DNA of 64,000 bases from Streptomyces sp. NBC_01476 (GCF_036227265.1 NZ_CP109446.1:248001-312000); one strand, 5' to 3'; counted from the first letter of the stretch, positions 38,996 to 47,381 are shown. The notes: generated from the letters alone by a model not told the origin. Numbers and translations are program-made.

Positions 38996-39733
38996 TCAGG
39001 CGCGGCCGGCGAGCCAGCTGAGCGCCTCCTCCGGCGAGGCCACCGACGGGACGCCGGCCGGCGGCGCGGGCCGGCGGACGAGGACGACCGGCAGGCCGGC
39101 CTCCCGGGCGGCAGTCAGCTTGGGGGCGGTGGCAGGCCCGCCGCTGTCCTTGGTGACCAGGACGTCGATGCGGTGGTCGCGGAGCAGCGCGCGTTCACCT
39201 TCGAGAGTGAACGGGCCCCGGTCGAGGAGCAGGCGGAAGCCGCGCGGCAGCGGCGGCTCAGGGGGCCGCACCATGCGGGCCACGACGGGCAGTTCCACCT
39301 CGGCGAAGGCCGCGAATCCCTGGCGGCCGGTGGTGACCAGGGCCCGGGTGCCCAGGGCCGCGAGGAGGCCGGCGGCCTCCCGGAGGGTCGCCGCGGAGTG
39401 CCAGCGGTCGCCGGGGCCCGCGCTCCAGCCGGGCCTGCGCAGGGCCAGCAGCGGGACACCGGCCGTGCCGGACGCCTCGGCGGCGTGCCGGCTGATGCCG
39501 GCCGCGAACGGGTGGGTGGCGTCCACGATCGCGTCCACGCGCTCCGCGCGCAGCCACGCGGCGAGCCCGGCCGCACCGCCGAAGCCGCCGCTGCGGACCT
39601 CGCCTTCCGGGAGCCGGGGTTCCGCGGTACGGCCGGCCAGCGAACTGGTCACCCGCCAGGCGGGGTCGGCGGCCAGCGCGGCGGCCAGCGTCCTGGCCTC
39701 CGCGGTGCCGCCGAGCACGAGCACCCGCCGCAT
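38996..39733 (-). CDS. cobK: Precorrin-6A reductase
   Basis: A 245-residue protein with the CobK/CbiJ pattern: VLVLGGTAEARTLAAAL at the N-terminus, DATHPFAAGISRHAAEA, RALVTTGRQGFAAFA and LVTKDSGGPATAPKL. It reduces precorrin-6A to dihydro-precorrin-6B with NADPH in aerobic cobalamin synthesis. Its ATG overlaps the cobF stop (ATGA). Last gene of the riboswitch operon. A 14-bp direct duplication (GAGGTCTCAG repeat, 38975-39004) overlaps the stop codon. Confidence 0.9.
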   Translation of the reverse strand: MRRVLVLGGTAEARTLAAALAADPAWRVTSSLAGRTAEPRLPEGEVRSGGFGGAAGLAAWLRAERVDAIVDATHPFAAGISRHAAEASGTAGVPLLALRRPGWSAGPGDRWHSAATLREAAGLLAALGTRALVTTGRQGFAAFAEVELPVVARMVRPPEPPLPRGFRLLLDRGPFTLEGERALLRDHRIDVLVTKDSGGPATAPKLTAAREAGLPVVLVRRPAPPAGVPSVASPEEALSWLAGRA

Positions 39734-40506
39734 CAGCGCTCGTCGGCCCTGCGCAGCAGATACGTGTCCATGATCCATCCCTTGCGGGCCCGGGCGGCGG
39801 CGCGGACGCCGCGGATCCGGTCGGCCAGTTCCCCGTCCAGCGGACCGGAGAGCAGGATCTCGTCGGGGGTGCCGAGGTAGGCGCCCCAGTAGATGTGCAG
39901 TCCCTCGCCGATGAGGTCCCCGAACGCCTGCCGCGCGTCCAGCATCACCACGACGTCGTCCACCCCGCCCGGCAGGCCCTCTTCGGAGAGCCGGCGGCCG
40001 GTGGTGATCTGCACGGGGCGGCCGACCTGGTTGAGGCCCGTGCGGTGCTTGGCGGCGAGCGACGACACACTGCTGATACCGGGTACGACCGTCCAGTCGA
40101 ACTCCGCGCCGCCTCGCGCGTGCACCTCTTCCAGGATGCCGAGCGTGCTGTCGTAGAGCGCCGGGTCGCCCCAGACCAGGAAGGCCCCGCAGGACCCGTC
40201 GGGGAGTTCTTCGGCGATCAGCCGCTGGTACACCTCGGCGCGCCGGGTGCGCCAGTCGCCGACGGCGGGCGCGTAGCCGGCGGTGGACGCGCCGCGGTCC
40301 CGTTCCGGGTCGCGGGCGACGACCACCCGGTGCGGCCGGGTCGCGTGGCGCTGGAGGAGCTGCTCGCGCAGGCCCACCAGGTCGGCCTTCTCCTCGCCCT
40401 TGTCCAGCAGGAAGAACACATCGGTACGGCCGAGGGCATCCACCGCCTGCAGGGTGAGCTGCTGCGGGTCGCCCGCGCCGATGCCGATGACGTAGATCTG
40501 CTTCAC
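39733..40506 (-). CDS. cobF: Precorrin-6A synthase (deacetylating)
   Basis: A 257-residue SAM-dependent tetrapyrrole methylase. IGIGAGDPQQLTLQA at the N-terminus, LVWGDPALYDSTLGIL and VPGISSVSSLAA are the SAM/precorrin-binding motifs, and the overall pattern is CobF-like. It methylates C1 of precorrin-5 with loss of the acetyl group, giving precorrin-6A, the substrate of the next enzyme cobK. Presence of CobF marks the oxygen-dependent pathway. The GTG start overlaps the stop of the FhuF-like gene. Confidence 0.9.
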   Translation of the reverse strand: MKQIYVIGIGAGDPQQLTLQAVDALGRTDVFFLLDKGEEKADLVGLREQLLQRHATRPHRVVVARDPERDRGASTAGYAPAVGDWRTRRAEVYQRLIAEELPDGSCGAFLVWGDPALYDSTLGILEEVHARGGAEFDWTVVPGISSVSSLAAKHRTGLNQVGRPVQITTGRRLSEEGLPGGVDDVVVMLDARQAFGDLIGEGLHIYWGAYLGTPDEILLSGPLDGELADRIRGVRAAARARKGWIMDTYLLRRADER

Positions 40507-41276
40507 GACGCGGAGTCTGGCACACGGCCGGTGGCGGGCCGCAGGTCAAGGGCGCAGTCCCCGCAGAGCGCGCCCTTGCCGCCGGGCCCGGCCCGGTAGA
40601 TCAGACAGCAGCTACGGCGGCGGAAGACGCCCTCCTCTGCCGTGCTCTCACCGGCCAGTGGCGGCCGGTCAAGCAGCAGGCCGGTGAACGCCCGGGTGCG
40701 GACGGCCAGTTCGGGCCGTGCTCGGACGAGGCTCACCGCGGCGCCGTTCACCGCCGAGGCGGTGTTGCCGCGCAGGATGTGCCGGGAGACCCCGAACGTG
40801 CCGAAGACGGCTGCCAGTTCCTCCAGCGGGCCGGCCAGCAGCCGTGCCGCCAGCAGGCCGGCGAGCGCTTCCAGGCCGGCCAGGGGCGCTCCGAGCGCGC
40901 CGGCGGGAAGTGCCAGCGGTACGGGACCGCCGAGCACCGGCTGCCAGCGCACCTCGTGCAGCGCGAACAGGAGCGGGCGCCCGAACAGTACGGCGGCGGC
41001 GAGCGCGGGCGAGACCAGCCGTGCGGCGAGTCCGAGATGCGCGACGGACGCGGCCACCCGTGGTTCGACGGCCCCGGCCGGCTGCCCGCCGGCGGCGGCG
41101 AGCCATTGCCGTACCCCGGTGACCCGGTCGCCGAGGAGCGCCGCGGACATCGGCTGCCAGCCGGCGGGCGGCGCGGCCCCGGTCTCCTCCAGGGCGAAGA
41201 ACGCGCCGAGCGCGGTGATCGCGGAGATCACCGCGGTCGGCTCCGCGTCGCCCGGCGGCGGCACGGGTGCGTTCAC
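40503..41276 (-). CDS. FhuF-like (2Fe-2S) protein in cobalt/cobalamin operon
   Basis: A 257-residue soluble protein. The C-terminus has RRSCCLIYRA followed by LCGDC, the C-C...C-x2-C pattern of the FhuF ferric-iron reductase 2Fe-2S site; the upstream part (NTASAVNGA, RAFTGLLLDRPPL) also matches FhuF-type reductases. FhuF reduces ferric siderophores. Here the gene overlaps both cbtA (GTGA) and cobF (GTGA) inside a B12-riboswitch operon, so its job is more likely reduction of cobalt or a corrinoid. That function is inference. Confidence 0.75.
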   Translation of the reverse strand: MNAPVPPPGDAEPTAVISAITALGAFFALEETGAAPPAGWQPMSAALLGDRVTGVRQWLAAAGGQPAGAVEPRVAASVAHLGLAARLVSPALAAAVLFGRPLLFALHEVRWQPVLGGPVPLALPAGALGAPLAGLEALAGLLAARLLAGPLEELAAVFGTFGVSRHILRGNTASAVNGAAVSLVRARPELAVRTRAFTGLLLDRPPLAGESTAEEGVFRRRSCCLIYRAGPGGKGALCGDCALDLRPATGRVPDSAS

Positions 41277-42133
41277 GCGGGGACCGGTGCCGGCTCCCGC
41301 GCGGCGGCGGTGCCGGGGCGGGGCTGCAGGAGGCGTTCGGCCAGCGGGGCGAAGACCAGGCCGATGGCCGTCCAGAGCAGCAACTGGGCGGCGACCGAGT
41401 AGAAGCGGAAGGAGAAGAGCACGTCCGCCGGGAAGCCCGGATAGACGATGGTGCCCTTGCCGTCGGTCAGCGGCAGCGGAGTCTCGGTGGCGTGGTCGCC
41501 GAAGTGCTCCCTGTTGTAGCCGAGGTGGCCGAATGACGGCAGGAGGAGCATGACGACGCCGATGGCGACGACGAAGGCGGCGCCGGCCAGCAGCACCGCG
41601 TTCCAGTTCCCGAAGCGCGCCTGGAGACGCTTGCCGAGCCAGGCGGCGCCGATCAGGAAGACCACCGAGCAGACCACCATGGTCAGGTAGAGGCCGCTGC
41701 GGGCCTTGATGGTCTCCTCGTGCCCGATGGCCGGCGGGTTGGCCGGGTACTTCAGGAACGGCACCAGATACATGCCGAGGAAGCCGCCGGCCGCGACGAC
41801 CAGCGCCAGGTTGCGGGCGCGCAGCGCACCGACCCGGCCGAGGCAGATCGCGTACGCGACGGCGAAGAGCGCGCCCATCGCCATACCGAAGACGATCATG
41901 CCGACGCCGATGCCGACGTCCGCCTGGATGGTGCGGCTGAACAGATCGGGGCCGGCCGCCTCGGCCGGGATGCCCGCCGCCTTGTCGAGCGCGGCCTGGG
42001 CCGCGTCCCGGCCGCTCTCGTAGTCGATCGCCCTGCCGATCTGCGGCTCGGCGAAGATCCGGGCGAAGAGGAAGGCGAGCAGCCCGCCGACTGCGCCGGC
42101 CAGCAGGCCGCGCAGGATGAGCTTCTTTTCCAT
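41273..42133 (-). CDS. cbtA: CbtA family cobalt transporter subunit
   Basis: A 286-residue membrane protein with about six helices, beginning KLILRGLLAGAVGGLLAFLFARIFAEP, which is typical of CbtA (predicted cobalt transporter). Central motifs PPAIGHEETIKARSGLY and GFPADVLFSFRFYSVAAQ carry conserved polar residues. CbtA works with the small CbtB protein encoded just upstream. Expression is under the cobalamin riboswitch 5' of cbtB, so uptake is shut off when B12 is abundant. Confidence 0.85.
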   Translation of the reverse strand: MEKKLILRGLLAGAVGGLLAFLFARIFAEPQIGRAIDYESGRDAAQAALDKAAGIPAEAAGPDLFSRTIQADVGIGVGMIVFGMAMGALFAVAYAICLGRVGALRARNLALVVAAGGFLGMYLVPFLKYPANPPAIGHEETIKARSGLYLTMVVCSVVFLIGAAWLGKRLQARFGNWNAVLLAGAAFVVAIGVVMLLLPSFGHLGYNREHFGDHATETPLPLTDGKGTIVYPGFPADVLFSFRFYSVAAQLLLWTAIGLVFAPLAERLLQPRPGTAAAREPAPVPA

Positions 42134-42195
42134 GTCGAGTTGTCCGTACGTCTCAGGTGACGGGGGTGACGTGCGTCAGTGGCGCCCGGGGGCGC

Positions 42196-42411
42196 TCAGT
42201 GGCAGGGGAAGCCGAGGAAATGACGCGCGTCGTGGACGAACTCGTGGATGTGCGTGTCCTTGCCGAAGACGGAGACGGCGCCCTGGTCGACGCCGATGAA
42301 GTAGTAGGCGGCGAGCGCCACAAGTGCGGTGCCGACGAGCCACAGTACGGCTTTGGAGACCGGCAGGACGACCGGCGTCGCGGCCGGGCGGGGAGCGGAA
42401 ATGCTGCTCAA
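42196..42411 (-). CDS. cbtB: CbtB-like cobalt transporter subunit
   Basis: A small protein of 71 residues from TTG 42411 (GAAGGAGG is seven bases upstream) or 84 from ATG 42450. One helix (AVLWLVGTALVALAAYYFIG) is followed by the diagnostic histidine-rich end IHEFVHDARHFLGFPCH, thought to bind cobalt. The TTG start is preferred because the ribosome site is strong and the ATG lies within the riboswitch expression platform. First gene of the B12-controlled operon. Confidence 0.85.
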   Translation of the reverse strand: MSSISAPRPAATPVVLPVSKAVLWLVGTALVALAAYYFIGVDQGAVSVFGKDTHIHEFVHDARHFLGFPCH

Positions 42412-42457
42412 GGTGAGCCCTCCTTCGGGGATCGTGCGTCCCTCTTCCATGGGCGTC

Positions 42458-42554
42458 GTGATGAGCGGCTGTCTGACTCACCTGCCGTCCTGGGACGGCG
42501 GGCTCACAGTGGCGCGACCGTGCTGGAGTTCCACCAGCTTCCCCGCGTCATCAC
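42458..42554 (-). ncRNA. Cobalamin (B12) riboswitch aptamer
   Basis: Read on the minus strand, the closing helix pairs GTGATGA (42548-42554) with TCATCAC (42458-42464). Between them are the conserved elements GGGAAGCTGGTG, AACTCCAGCACGGT, the B12 box GCGCCACTGTGAGC, and GTGAGTCAGAC. It lies directly upstream of cbtB and switches off the cobalt uptake/cobF-cobK operon when adenosylcobalamin is bound, probably by hiding the GAAGGAGG ribosome site about 35 bases downstream. Confidence 0.9.
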
Positions 42555-42594
42555 TACACCCAGGAGCGTAGGGGGCGGTTCTGTCATGCGTCAA

Positions 42595-44589
42595 TCAGGA
42601 CGAACGCAGCTCTGACGGGCTTTCCTGGCCGTTGTGAGCAAGCTCTCCCGGGCCCGCGGAGGTGCGGTCGGACCACGCCGCCCACAGGCGCGCGTACCGG
42701 CCGCCGGCCGCGACGAGTTCGAGGTGGCCGCCCTCCTCCACGATGCGGCCTGCCTCCATGACGACCACCCGGTCCGCGGTGGCCGCCTGCGAGAGGCGGT
42801 GCGCGACGACCAGCGCGGTGCGTCCGCGCAGCACGCGGCGGGCGGCGGCCTCCAGCGTGCGGGCGCCGTCGCTGCCGGCCTCCGCGGCGGACTCGTCGAG
42901 CACCGCGACCGGCGGATCGGCCAGTGCCAGCCGGGCCAGGGCGAGTTGCTGGGCCTGGACGGGGGTGAGTTCGGTGGCGCCGGAGCCGATCGGGGTGTCG
43001 AGCCGCTGCGGCAGGGCGCGTACCCACGGCCACGCGCCGGCCGCCTCCAGCGCGGCGGTCATGGCGGCCGCGCCGGCGTCCGGGCGCGCCAGCCGGAGGT
43101 TGCCCGCGACGGTGTCCGCGAAGACGTGGGTGTCCTGGTCGAGCAGCAGGACAGCGGGCCGTTCCTCGCCCTGGCCGTGCACGGTGACCCGGCCCGCGGT
43201 GGGCGGATGGACGCCCGCCACGATCCGGGCGAGGGTGCTCTTGCCGGCGCCGCTGGCCCCGACGAGCGTCACGTGCTCGCCGCGGGCCAGCCGCAGGCTG
43301 ACGCCGTGGAGTACGGGGTCACCGGGGACGTAGGCGTGGTGGACGTCGCGGACGGTCACCTGGGCGGGGGCGTCCGGCTCGCGGGCGGCGGGGAGCCGTC
43401 CCGGGGCCGACGCGGTGGGGAGCCGTCCCGGTGCGTCCGCGGCGGGAAGCCGTCCCGGTGCGTCCGCGGCGGGGAGCCGTCCCGGCGCCGACGCGGCGGG
43501 AAGCCGTCCCGCTGCGGACGCGGCGGCACCGGCGCTGTGGGGGCCGGACGCCTGCTGACCGTCGTCGGGGCCGGGGGCCGGGCCGCCGCGGTCGGGGCCG
43601 GGCACCAGGTCGGCGGCGCCGACGAGGCGGGCCAGGCCGGCCGCGGCCTCCTGGACCGTGGCGGCCAGGCCCAGCAGGATGTTCACCGGGTCGAAGAGGC
43701 GGATGAAGAGCAGCGCCGCCGCGGTGGCCTCGCCGACGTTCGCGCGGCCGGTGTGCACCAGCAGCCAGCCCACGGTGAGGATCAGCGCGAGACCGGTGAA
43801 CTCGGCGGCGTTGAGGCGGCCGTAGAAGCGTGACCGCAGGGTGACCGCGCGCAGGGCGAAGTCCTTGGCGACGGCGGAGCGCTGGGCGATCCGCCGGGTG
43901 TGGTCGGCGGTGAGCCGGAAGGCGCGGACGGTCTCGGCGCCGGAGACCGACTCCAGGATCTGCCGGGACCGCTCGCCGCCCGCGACCCGCTGGGCCGCGT
44001 ACAGCGGTCCGGAGTGCCGCAGGTACCAGCGCAGGGCGGCGGTCTGGATGGGCAGCGCGCAGAGTCCGGCGAGCGCGAACCGCCAGTCCAGGGCGGTGAG
44101 TCCGAGCACGGTGAAGCAGATGGTCAGCGCGGCGCCCGTGACGCTCGGCAGGACCCCGCGGACGGCGGTGCCGACCAGCGCGGCGTCGTCCCCGATCCGG
44201 GCGGCGAGGTCGCCCGCCCCGACCTGTTCGATCCGCTGCGCGGGCAGTGCGAAGGCGCGGGCGATGACCCGTTCGCGCAGCCGGGCCAGCGCGGTCTCGC
44301 CGACCTGCGCGGTGAGCGCGGCGCCCAGCGCGGTGAGCGCGGCCTGGGCCAGCGCCGCGCCGAGCAGCACGAGCGCCGCGGCGGTCACCTGCCCGCCGCC
44401 GCTCCTGCCCTGCACGGCCTCGACGATCCGCCCGAGCGCGAGCGGCCCGACCAGGCCGGTCACGGCCGCGGCCACGAAGACCGCCGCGGTCAGCCAGGCA
44501 CGTGCCCTTTGCGGGCGGATGAGTTCGGCCGCCACCCGGCCGGTCCTGCGGGCGGTGGCGGTGGGCAGCAGCTCGCGGTCGGCGCTCAT
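42595..44589 (-). CDS. ABC exporter half-transporter with intact Walker A and degenerate signature
   Basis: A 664-residue protein: six-helix membrane domain (about 20-320), a linker with five 9-residue repeats (APGRLPAAD type, about 360-405) and an ATPase domain. Walker A GASGAGKST is intact, but the LSGGQ signature is replaced by ELTPVQAQQLALAR and the Walker B is followed by DESAAEAG. Alone it cannot form a standard ATP site, but its partner encoded upstream has the opposite defects. Its ATG overlaps that partner's stop. Likely a heterodimeric efflux pump, perhaps for a siderophore given the iron genes next door. Confidence 0.85.
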   Translation of the reverse strand: MSADRELLPTATARRTGRVAAELIRPQRARAWLTAAVFVAAAVTGLVGPLALGRIVEAVQGRSGGGQVTAAALVLLGAALAQAALTALGAALTAQVGETALARLRERVIARAFALPAQRIEQVGAGDLAARIGDDAALVGTAVRGVLPSVTGAALTICFTVLGLTALDWRFALAGLCALPIQTAALRWYLRHSGPLYAAQRVAGGERSRQILESVSGAETVRAFRLTADHTRRIAQRSAVAKDFALRAVTLRSRFYGRLNAAEFTGLALILTVGWLLVHTGRANVGEATAAALLFIRLFDPVNILLGLAATVQEAAAGLARLVGAADLVPGPDRGGPAPGPDDGQQASGPHSAGAAASAAGRLPAASAPGRLPAADAPGRLPAADAPGRLPTASAPGRLPAAREPDAPAQVTVRDVHHAYVPGDPVLHGVSLRLARGEHVTLVGASGAGKSTLARIVAGVHPPTAGRVTVHGQGEERPAVLLLDQDTHVFADTVAGNLRLARPDAGAAAMTAALEAAGAWPWVRALPQRLDTPIGSGATELTPVQAQQLALARLALADPPVAVLDESAAEAGSDGARTLEAAARRVLRGRTALVVAHRLSQAATADRVVVMEAGRIVEEGGHLELVAAGGRYARLWAAWSDRTSAGPGELAHNGQESPSELRSS
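43386..43520 (-). repeat. Five in-frame 27-bp repeats in ABC linker
   Basis: AGCCGTCCC recurs at 43394, 43421, 43448, 43475 and 43502, exactly 27 bp apart. Each unit encodes nine residues of the form APGRLPAA[D/S]. The array lengthens the flexible segment between membrane and ATPase domains and is the kind of tandem repeat that can change copy number. Confidence 0.9.
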
Positions 44590-46340
44590 CCGAACACCGC
44601 CGCGCGGTAGGCCGGTTCGGTGGCGGCGAGGACGGCGTGCGGCCCCGCGGCGGCGACCGCGCCCGACATGATCAGCACCACCCGGTCACAACTGCCCAGC
44701 AGGATCGGCGAGGAGGTCAGCACGAATGTCGTACGGCCCCGCCGGGCGAGCCTGAGCGTGCGGGCCATCCGCGATTCGGTCACCGGGTCGACGGCGGTGG
44801 TCGGCTCGTCCAGTACGAGGACGGGCGGGTCGGCGTGCAACGCCCGTGCCAGCAGGACGCGTTGGCGCTGGCCGCCGGAGAGGAAGGCGCCGCGCTCGCC
44901 GACCCGGGTGCCGGGCGGCGCGGGCAGCAGCCCGGCGAGCGCCCCTGCCGGGCCGGGGTCGGTGGCCCACCCGGAGCGCACGTTGTCCAGGACGGTGCCG
45001 TCGAAGAGGAACGGCTGGTGCGGGACGACGAGCACGGCGGCGCGTTTCCCGTCCTCGCTCCACGACCGCAACGGCGCCCCGTCGAGCCGCACGTCGCCGG
45101 TGTCCGGCAGGAGGTCGCCGCGCAGGCAGCCGAGCAGTTCCGCGGCGGCGCCGGGGTCGGGGACCACCAGCCCCACCTGCTCCCCCGCCCCGGCCGCCAG
45201 CGTCACGCCGCGCAGCCGCCCGTACGACAGCCGGTCGATCTCCAGTGCGCCGGTCACCGGCCCACTGGCGGGACGCGGTACGTCCGGCACCGCGGACGAC
45301 TCCCGCTCCGGGGGCTCCTGTTCCAGCAGTGCGGCCACCCGGCCGGCCGAGGCGCGGGCGCGGGCGGCGTCGGGGGGTACGGACATCAGGGACTGGGTGG
45401 GGCCGATGAGGAACTGGCACAGGCCGGTGCAGGCGACGAGGTCGCCGAGGCCGATGCGGCCGTCCATGGCGAGGTGGCCGGCGACGAAGGCGACGGCGGT
45501 GACCAGGACTCCGCCGAGCAGGACCGCGGCGCCGTCCAGCAGCGCCTCGAAGCGGGCCGCGGTGACGGTGGCCCGCAGGCTGGCCCGGTTGGCCTGCGCG
45601 TAACGGGCGTAGGCGGGGGCTTCGGCCCGCAGTCCCTTGAGGACGCGCAGGCCGGCCACGTAGTCGACAGCGGTGCCGGCCGCCCGGGCTGCGGCGGCCT
45701 GTTCGGCGGCGCCCCGGCGTTCCAGCGGGCGGCCGAGCCGGTTCATGGCGACCAGCACCGCGGGGGTGCCGAGCAGCACCAGCAGGCCGAGCGGCACCGA
45801 CATCCGCAGCAGCAGCGCGGCGCCGAGCGCGAGTGCGACCACGGCGGACACTCCCTGGACGGCGAAGGCCGCGAAGCGGCCGATCTGCTGGGTGTCCGAG
45901 ACGGCGACGGACATCAGCTCGCCGGGCAGCCGGTCCCGGCCGGCCGTGTGACCGGGTGCCAGCAGCCGGCCGGAGAGGCGTACCCGCAGGGCGTGCGCCG
46001 CCTCCTCGGCGGCGGCGACGGTGGCCCGCGAGCCGAAGCGGAAGCAGAGCGAGAGGGCGAGGAAGTCGGCGACGAGCACCGCGATCCAGCCGCCCAGCGC
46101 CGTCGCGCTGCCGCCGTCCACCGCCCGGTCCACCACCACGCCGACCAGCACCGGCACGAACGCCTCGAAGACCTGGTGTCCGCTGCGCAGCAGCATGGCG
46201 GCCGCCAGGGGCCGGCGCACTCCGGCGGCGGCTTCCCTGAGCACCGACCGGGGCGGCCGGCCCGCGGCGGGCGCCGCGCCGGGCGGAGGTGCGCCGAGCC
46301 CGCCGGCGGGGGCGGGCGGGGCGTCCGTGGCTTCGGACAT
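44586..46340 (-). CDS. ABC exporter half-transporter with intact signature and lost Walker A
   Basis: A 584-residue protein: membrane domain (about 35-310) then an ATPase domain. The signature FLSGGQRQRVLLARAL and Walker B LVLDEPTTAVD are canonical, but the Walker A position reads GLVVPDPGAAAELL, with no Gly-Lys-Ser/Thr. ATP binding at its own P-loop is therefore unlikely. Paired with the coupled downstream subunit it completes one good composite site (partner P-loop plus this LSGGQ). GGTGACG-rich leader with 10-bp repeats precedes ATG 46340; divergent from an AraC regulator. Confidence 0.85.
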   Translation of the reverse strand: MSEATDAPPAPAGGLGAPPPGAAPAAGRPPRSVLREAAAGVRRPLAAAMLLRSGHQVFEAFVPVLVGVVVDRAVDGGSATALGGWIAVLVADFLALSLCFRFGSRATVAAAEEAAHALRVRLSGRLLAPGHTAGRDRLPGELMSVAVSDTQQIGRFAAFAVQGVSAVVALALGAALLLRMSVPLGLLVLLGTPAVLVAMNRLGRPLERRGAAEQAAAARAAGTAVDYVAGLRVLKGLRAEAPAYARYAQANRASLRATVTAARFEALLDGAAVLLGGVLVTAVAFVAGHLAMDGRIGLGDLVACTGLCQFLIGPTQSLMSVPPDAARARASAGRVAALLEQEPPERESSAVPDVPRPASGPVTGALEIDRLSYGRLRGVTLAAGAGEQVGLVVPDPGAAAELLGCLRGDLLPDTGDVRLDGAPLRSWSEDGKRAAVLVVPHQPFLFDGTVLDNVRSGWATDPGPAGALAGLLPAPPGTRVGERGAFLSGGQRQRVLLARALHADPPVLVLDEPTTAVDPVTESRMARTLRLARRGRTTFVLTSSPILLGSCDRVVLIMSGAVAAAGPHAVLAATEPAYRAAVFG

Positions 46341-46360
46341 GGTGACGGGCGACCTTTCTG

Positions 46361-46390
46361 GCCTGGACGGGCCTGGACGGGCCTGGACGG
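46361..46390. repeat. Three tandem 10-bp repeats in the ABC/AraC divergent region
   Basis: GCCTGGACGG occurs three times head to tail (46361, 46371, 46381), followed by a diverged GCCCGGGTGG. The 10-bp period equals about one helical turn, so it could present a binding site repeatedly on one face. It starts 20 bases upstream of the ABC start codon. Confidence 0.8.
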
Positions 46391-46538
46391 GCCCGGGTGG
46401 GTCCCGCTGAACCGGGTCGGAGCGTGGCAGGCGGCGCCTACCAGCGGTTTCACCGTCCGGTGCGGGACAGCGGCCGCGCGGTCCCCGGCCGAGGCTATGC
46501 CGTGGCCGGTTGGCACGGATGCGCTATCTTGCAGACTC

Positions 46539-47381
46539 ATGTCGCTCAACAGCCAGACCGATCCGGTGCCGCCGCCCGTCGAGGCGCTGCGTGTCGTCAA
46601 CTTCGACATGGTGCGCGGCCAGCACTTCGGGGAGCACGAACACGACACGCACCAACTGGTGTGGGCCCCGGTCGGCGTGCTGACCGTGGACGTCGCCGAC
46701 CACTCCTGGGTGCTGCCGCCGTCCCTCGCGCTGTGGATTCCGGCCGGGGTGCCGCACACCACCGGCGCGACTCGGCACGCGCAGATGCGCAGCGTGTACG
46801 TGCGCCCGCAGGCCTGCCCGGTGCGGTGGGCGCAGCCGACGGTGGTCGCCGTCGGGCCGCTGCTGCGCGAGCTGGTGACGCATCTGGCCGTACCGGACCT
46901 GGACCCGGGCGCGAAAGCCCGGGCAGAGGCGGTGATGTTCGACCTGCTCCGGCCGGTCGGGGTGATGACCATCGAACTGCCGATGCCGTCGGACGACCGG
47001 GCCCGGCAGGTCGCCGAGGCACTGCTGGCCATGCCGTCCGACCAGCGGCCGCTGGAGGAGTGGGGGCGGGCGGTGGGCGCCAGCGCCCGCACTCTTGCCC
47101 GGCTCTTCGGCGCGGAGACCGGCATGTCGTTCGGCCGCTGGCGGACCAGGGCGCGGCTGCGGGCGAGCCTTGAGCACATGGCGGCCCACCGGCCGCTGGC
47201 CGCGGTCGCCCACCAGGTGGGGTACACCAGCTCCAGCTCGTTCATCGCCGCCTTCCGGCAGGAGACCGGCCGGACTCCCGGGTCCTACTTCGCCGCCGTT
47301 CCGCAACCGGGCGGCCCGCACCGTCACAGTGACCGCAGCGCCTTCTCGAAGTCGTCGAGCGCGGCGAGCGCGTCCTCGTAA
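46539..47381 (+). CDS. AraC-family transcriptional regulator
   Basis: A 280-residue protein. An N-terminal cupin-like sensor (HEHDTHQLVWAPVGVLTV, WIPAGVPHTT) precedes two AraC helix-turn-helices (VGASARTLARLFGAETGMSF and LAAVAHQVGYTSSSSFIAAF, then RQETGRTPGSYF). Divergent from the ABC exporter pair and convergent with the siderophore-binding protein gene, it likely regulates one or both, perhaps with a siderophore as coinducer. TATCTT (46525-46530) ends eight bases before the ATG, so the message has little or no leader. Its 3' end overlaps the facing gene by 58 bases. Confidence 0.85.
   Translation: MSLNSQTDPVPPPVEALRVVNFDMVRGQHFGEHEHDTHQLVWAPVGVLTVDVADHSWVLPPSLALWIPAGVPHTTGATRHAQMRSVYVRPQACPVRWAQPTVVAVGPLLRELVTHLAVPDLDPGAKARAEAVMFDLLRPVGVMTIELPMPSDDRARQVAEALLAMPSDQRPLEEWGRAVGASARTLARLFGAETGMSFGRWRTRARLRASLEHMAAHRPLAAVAHQVGYTSSSSFIAAFRQETGRTPGSYFAAVPQPGGPHRHSDRSAFSKSSSAASASS

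Noticed and set aside
40503..41276. Reading the FhuF-like protein as a plain siderophore reductase of the iron region
   Set aside because: It is locked by overlaps into the cobalamin operon and faces away from the iron genes, so a cobalt/corrin role is more likely, though unproven.
43386..43520. CRISPR-like array suggested by regular repeats
   Set aside because: The units are contiguous with no spacers and are in frame within a coding linker.
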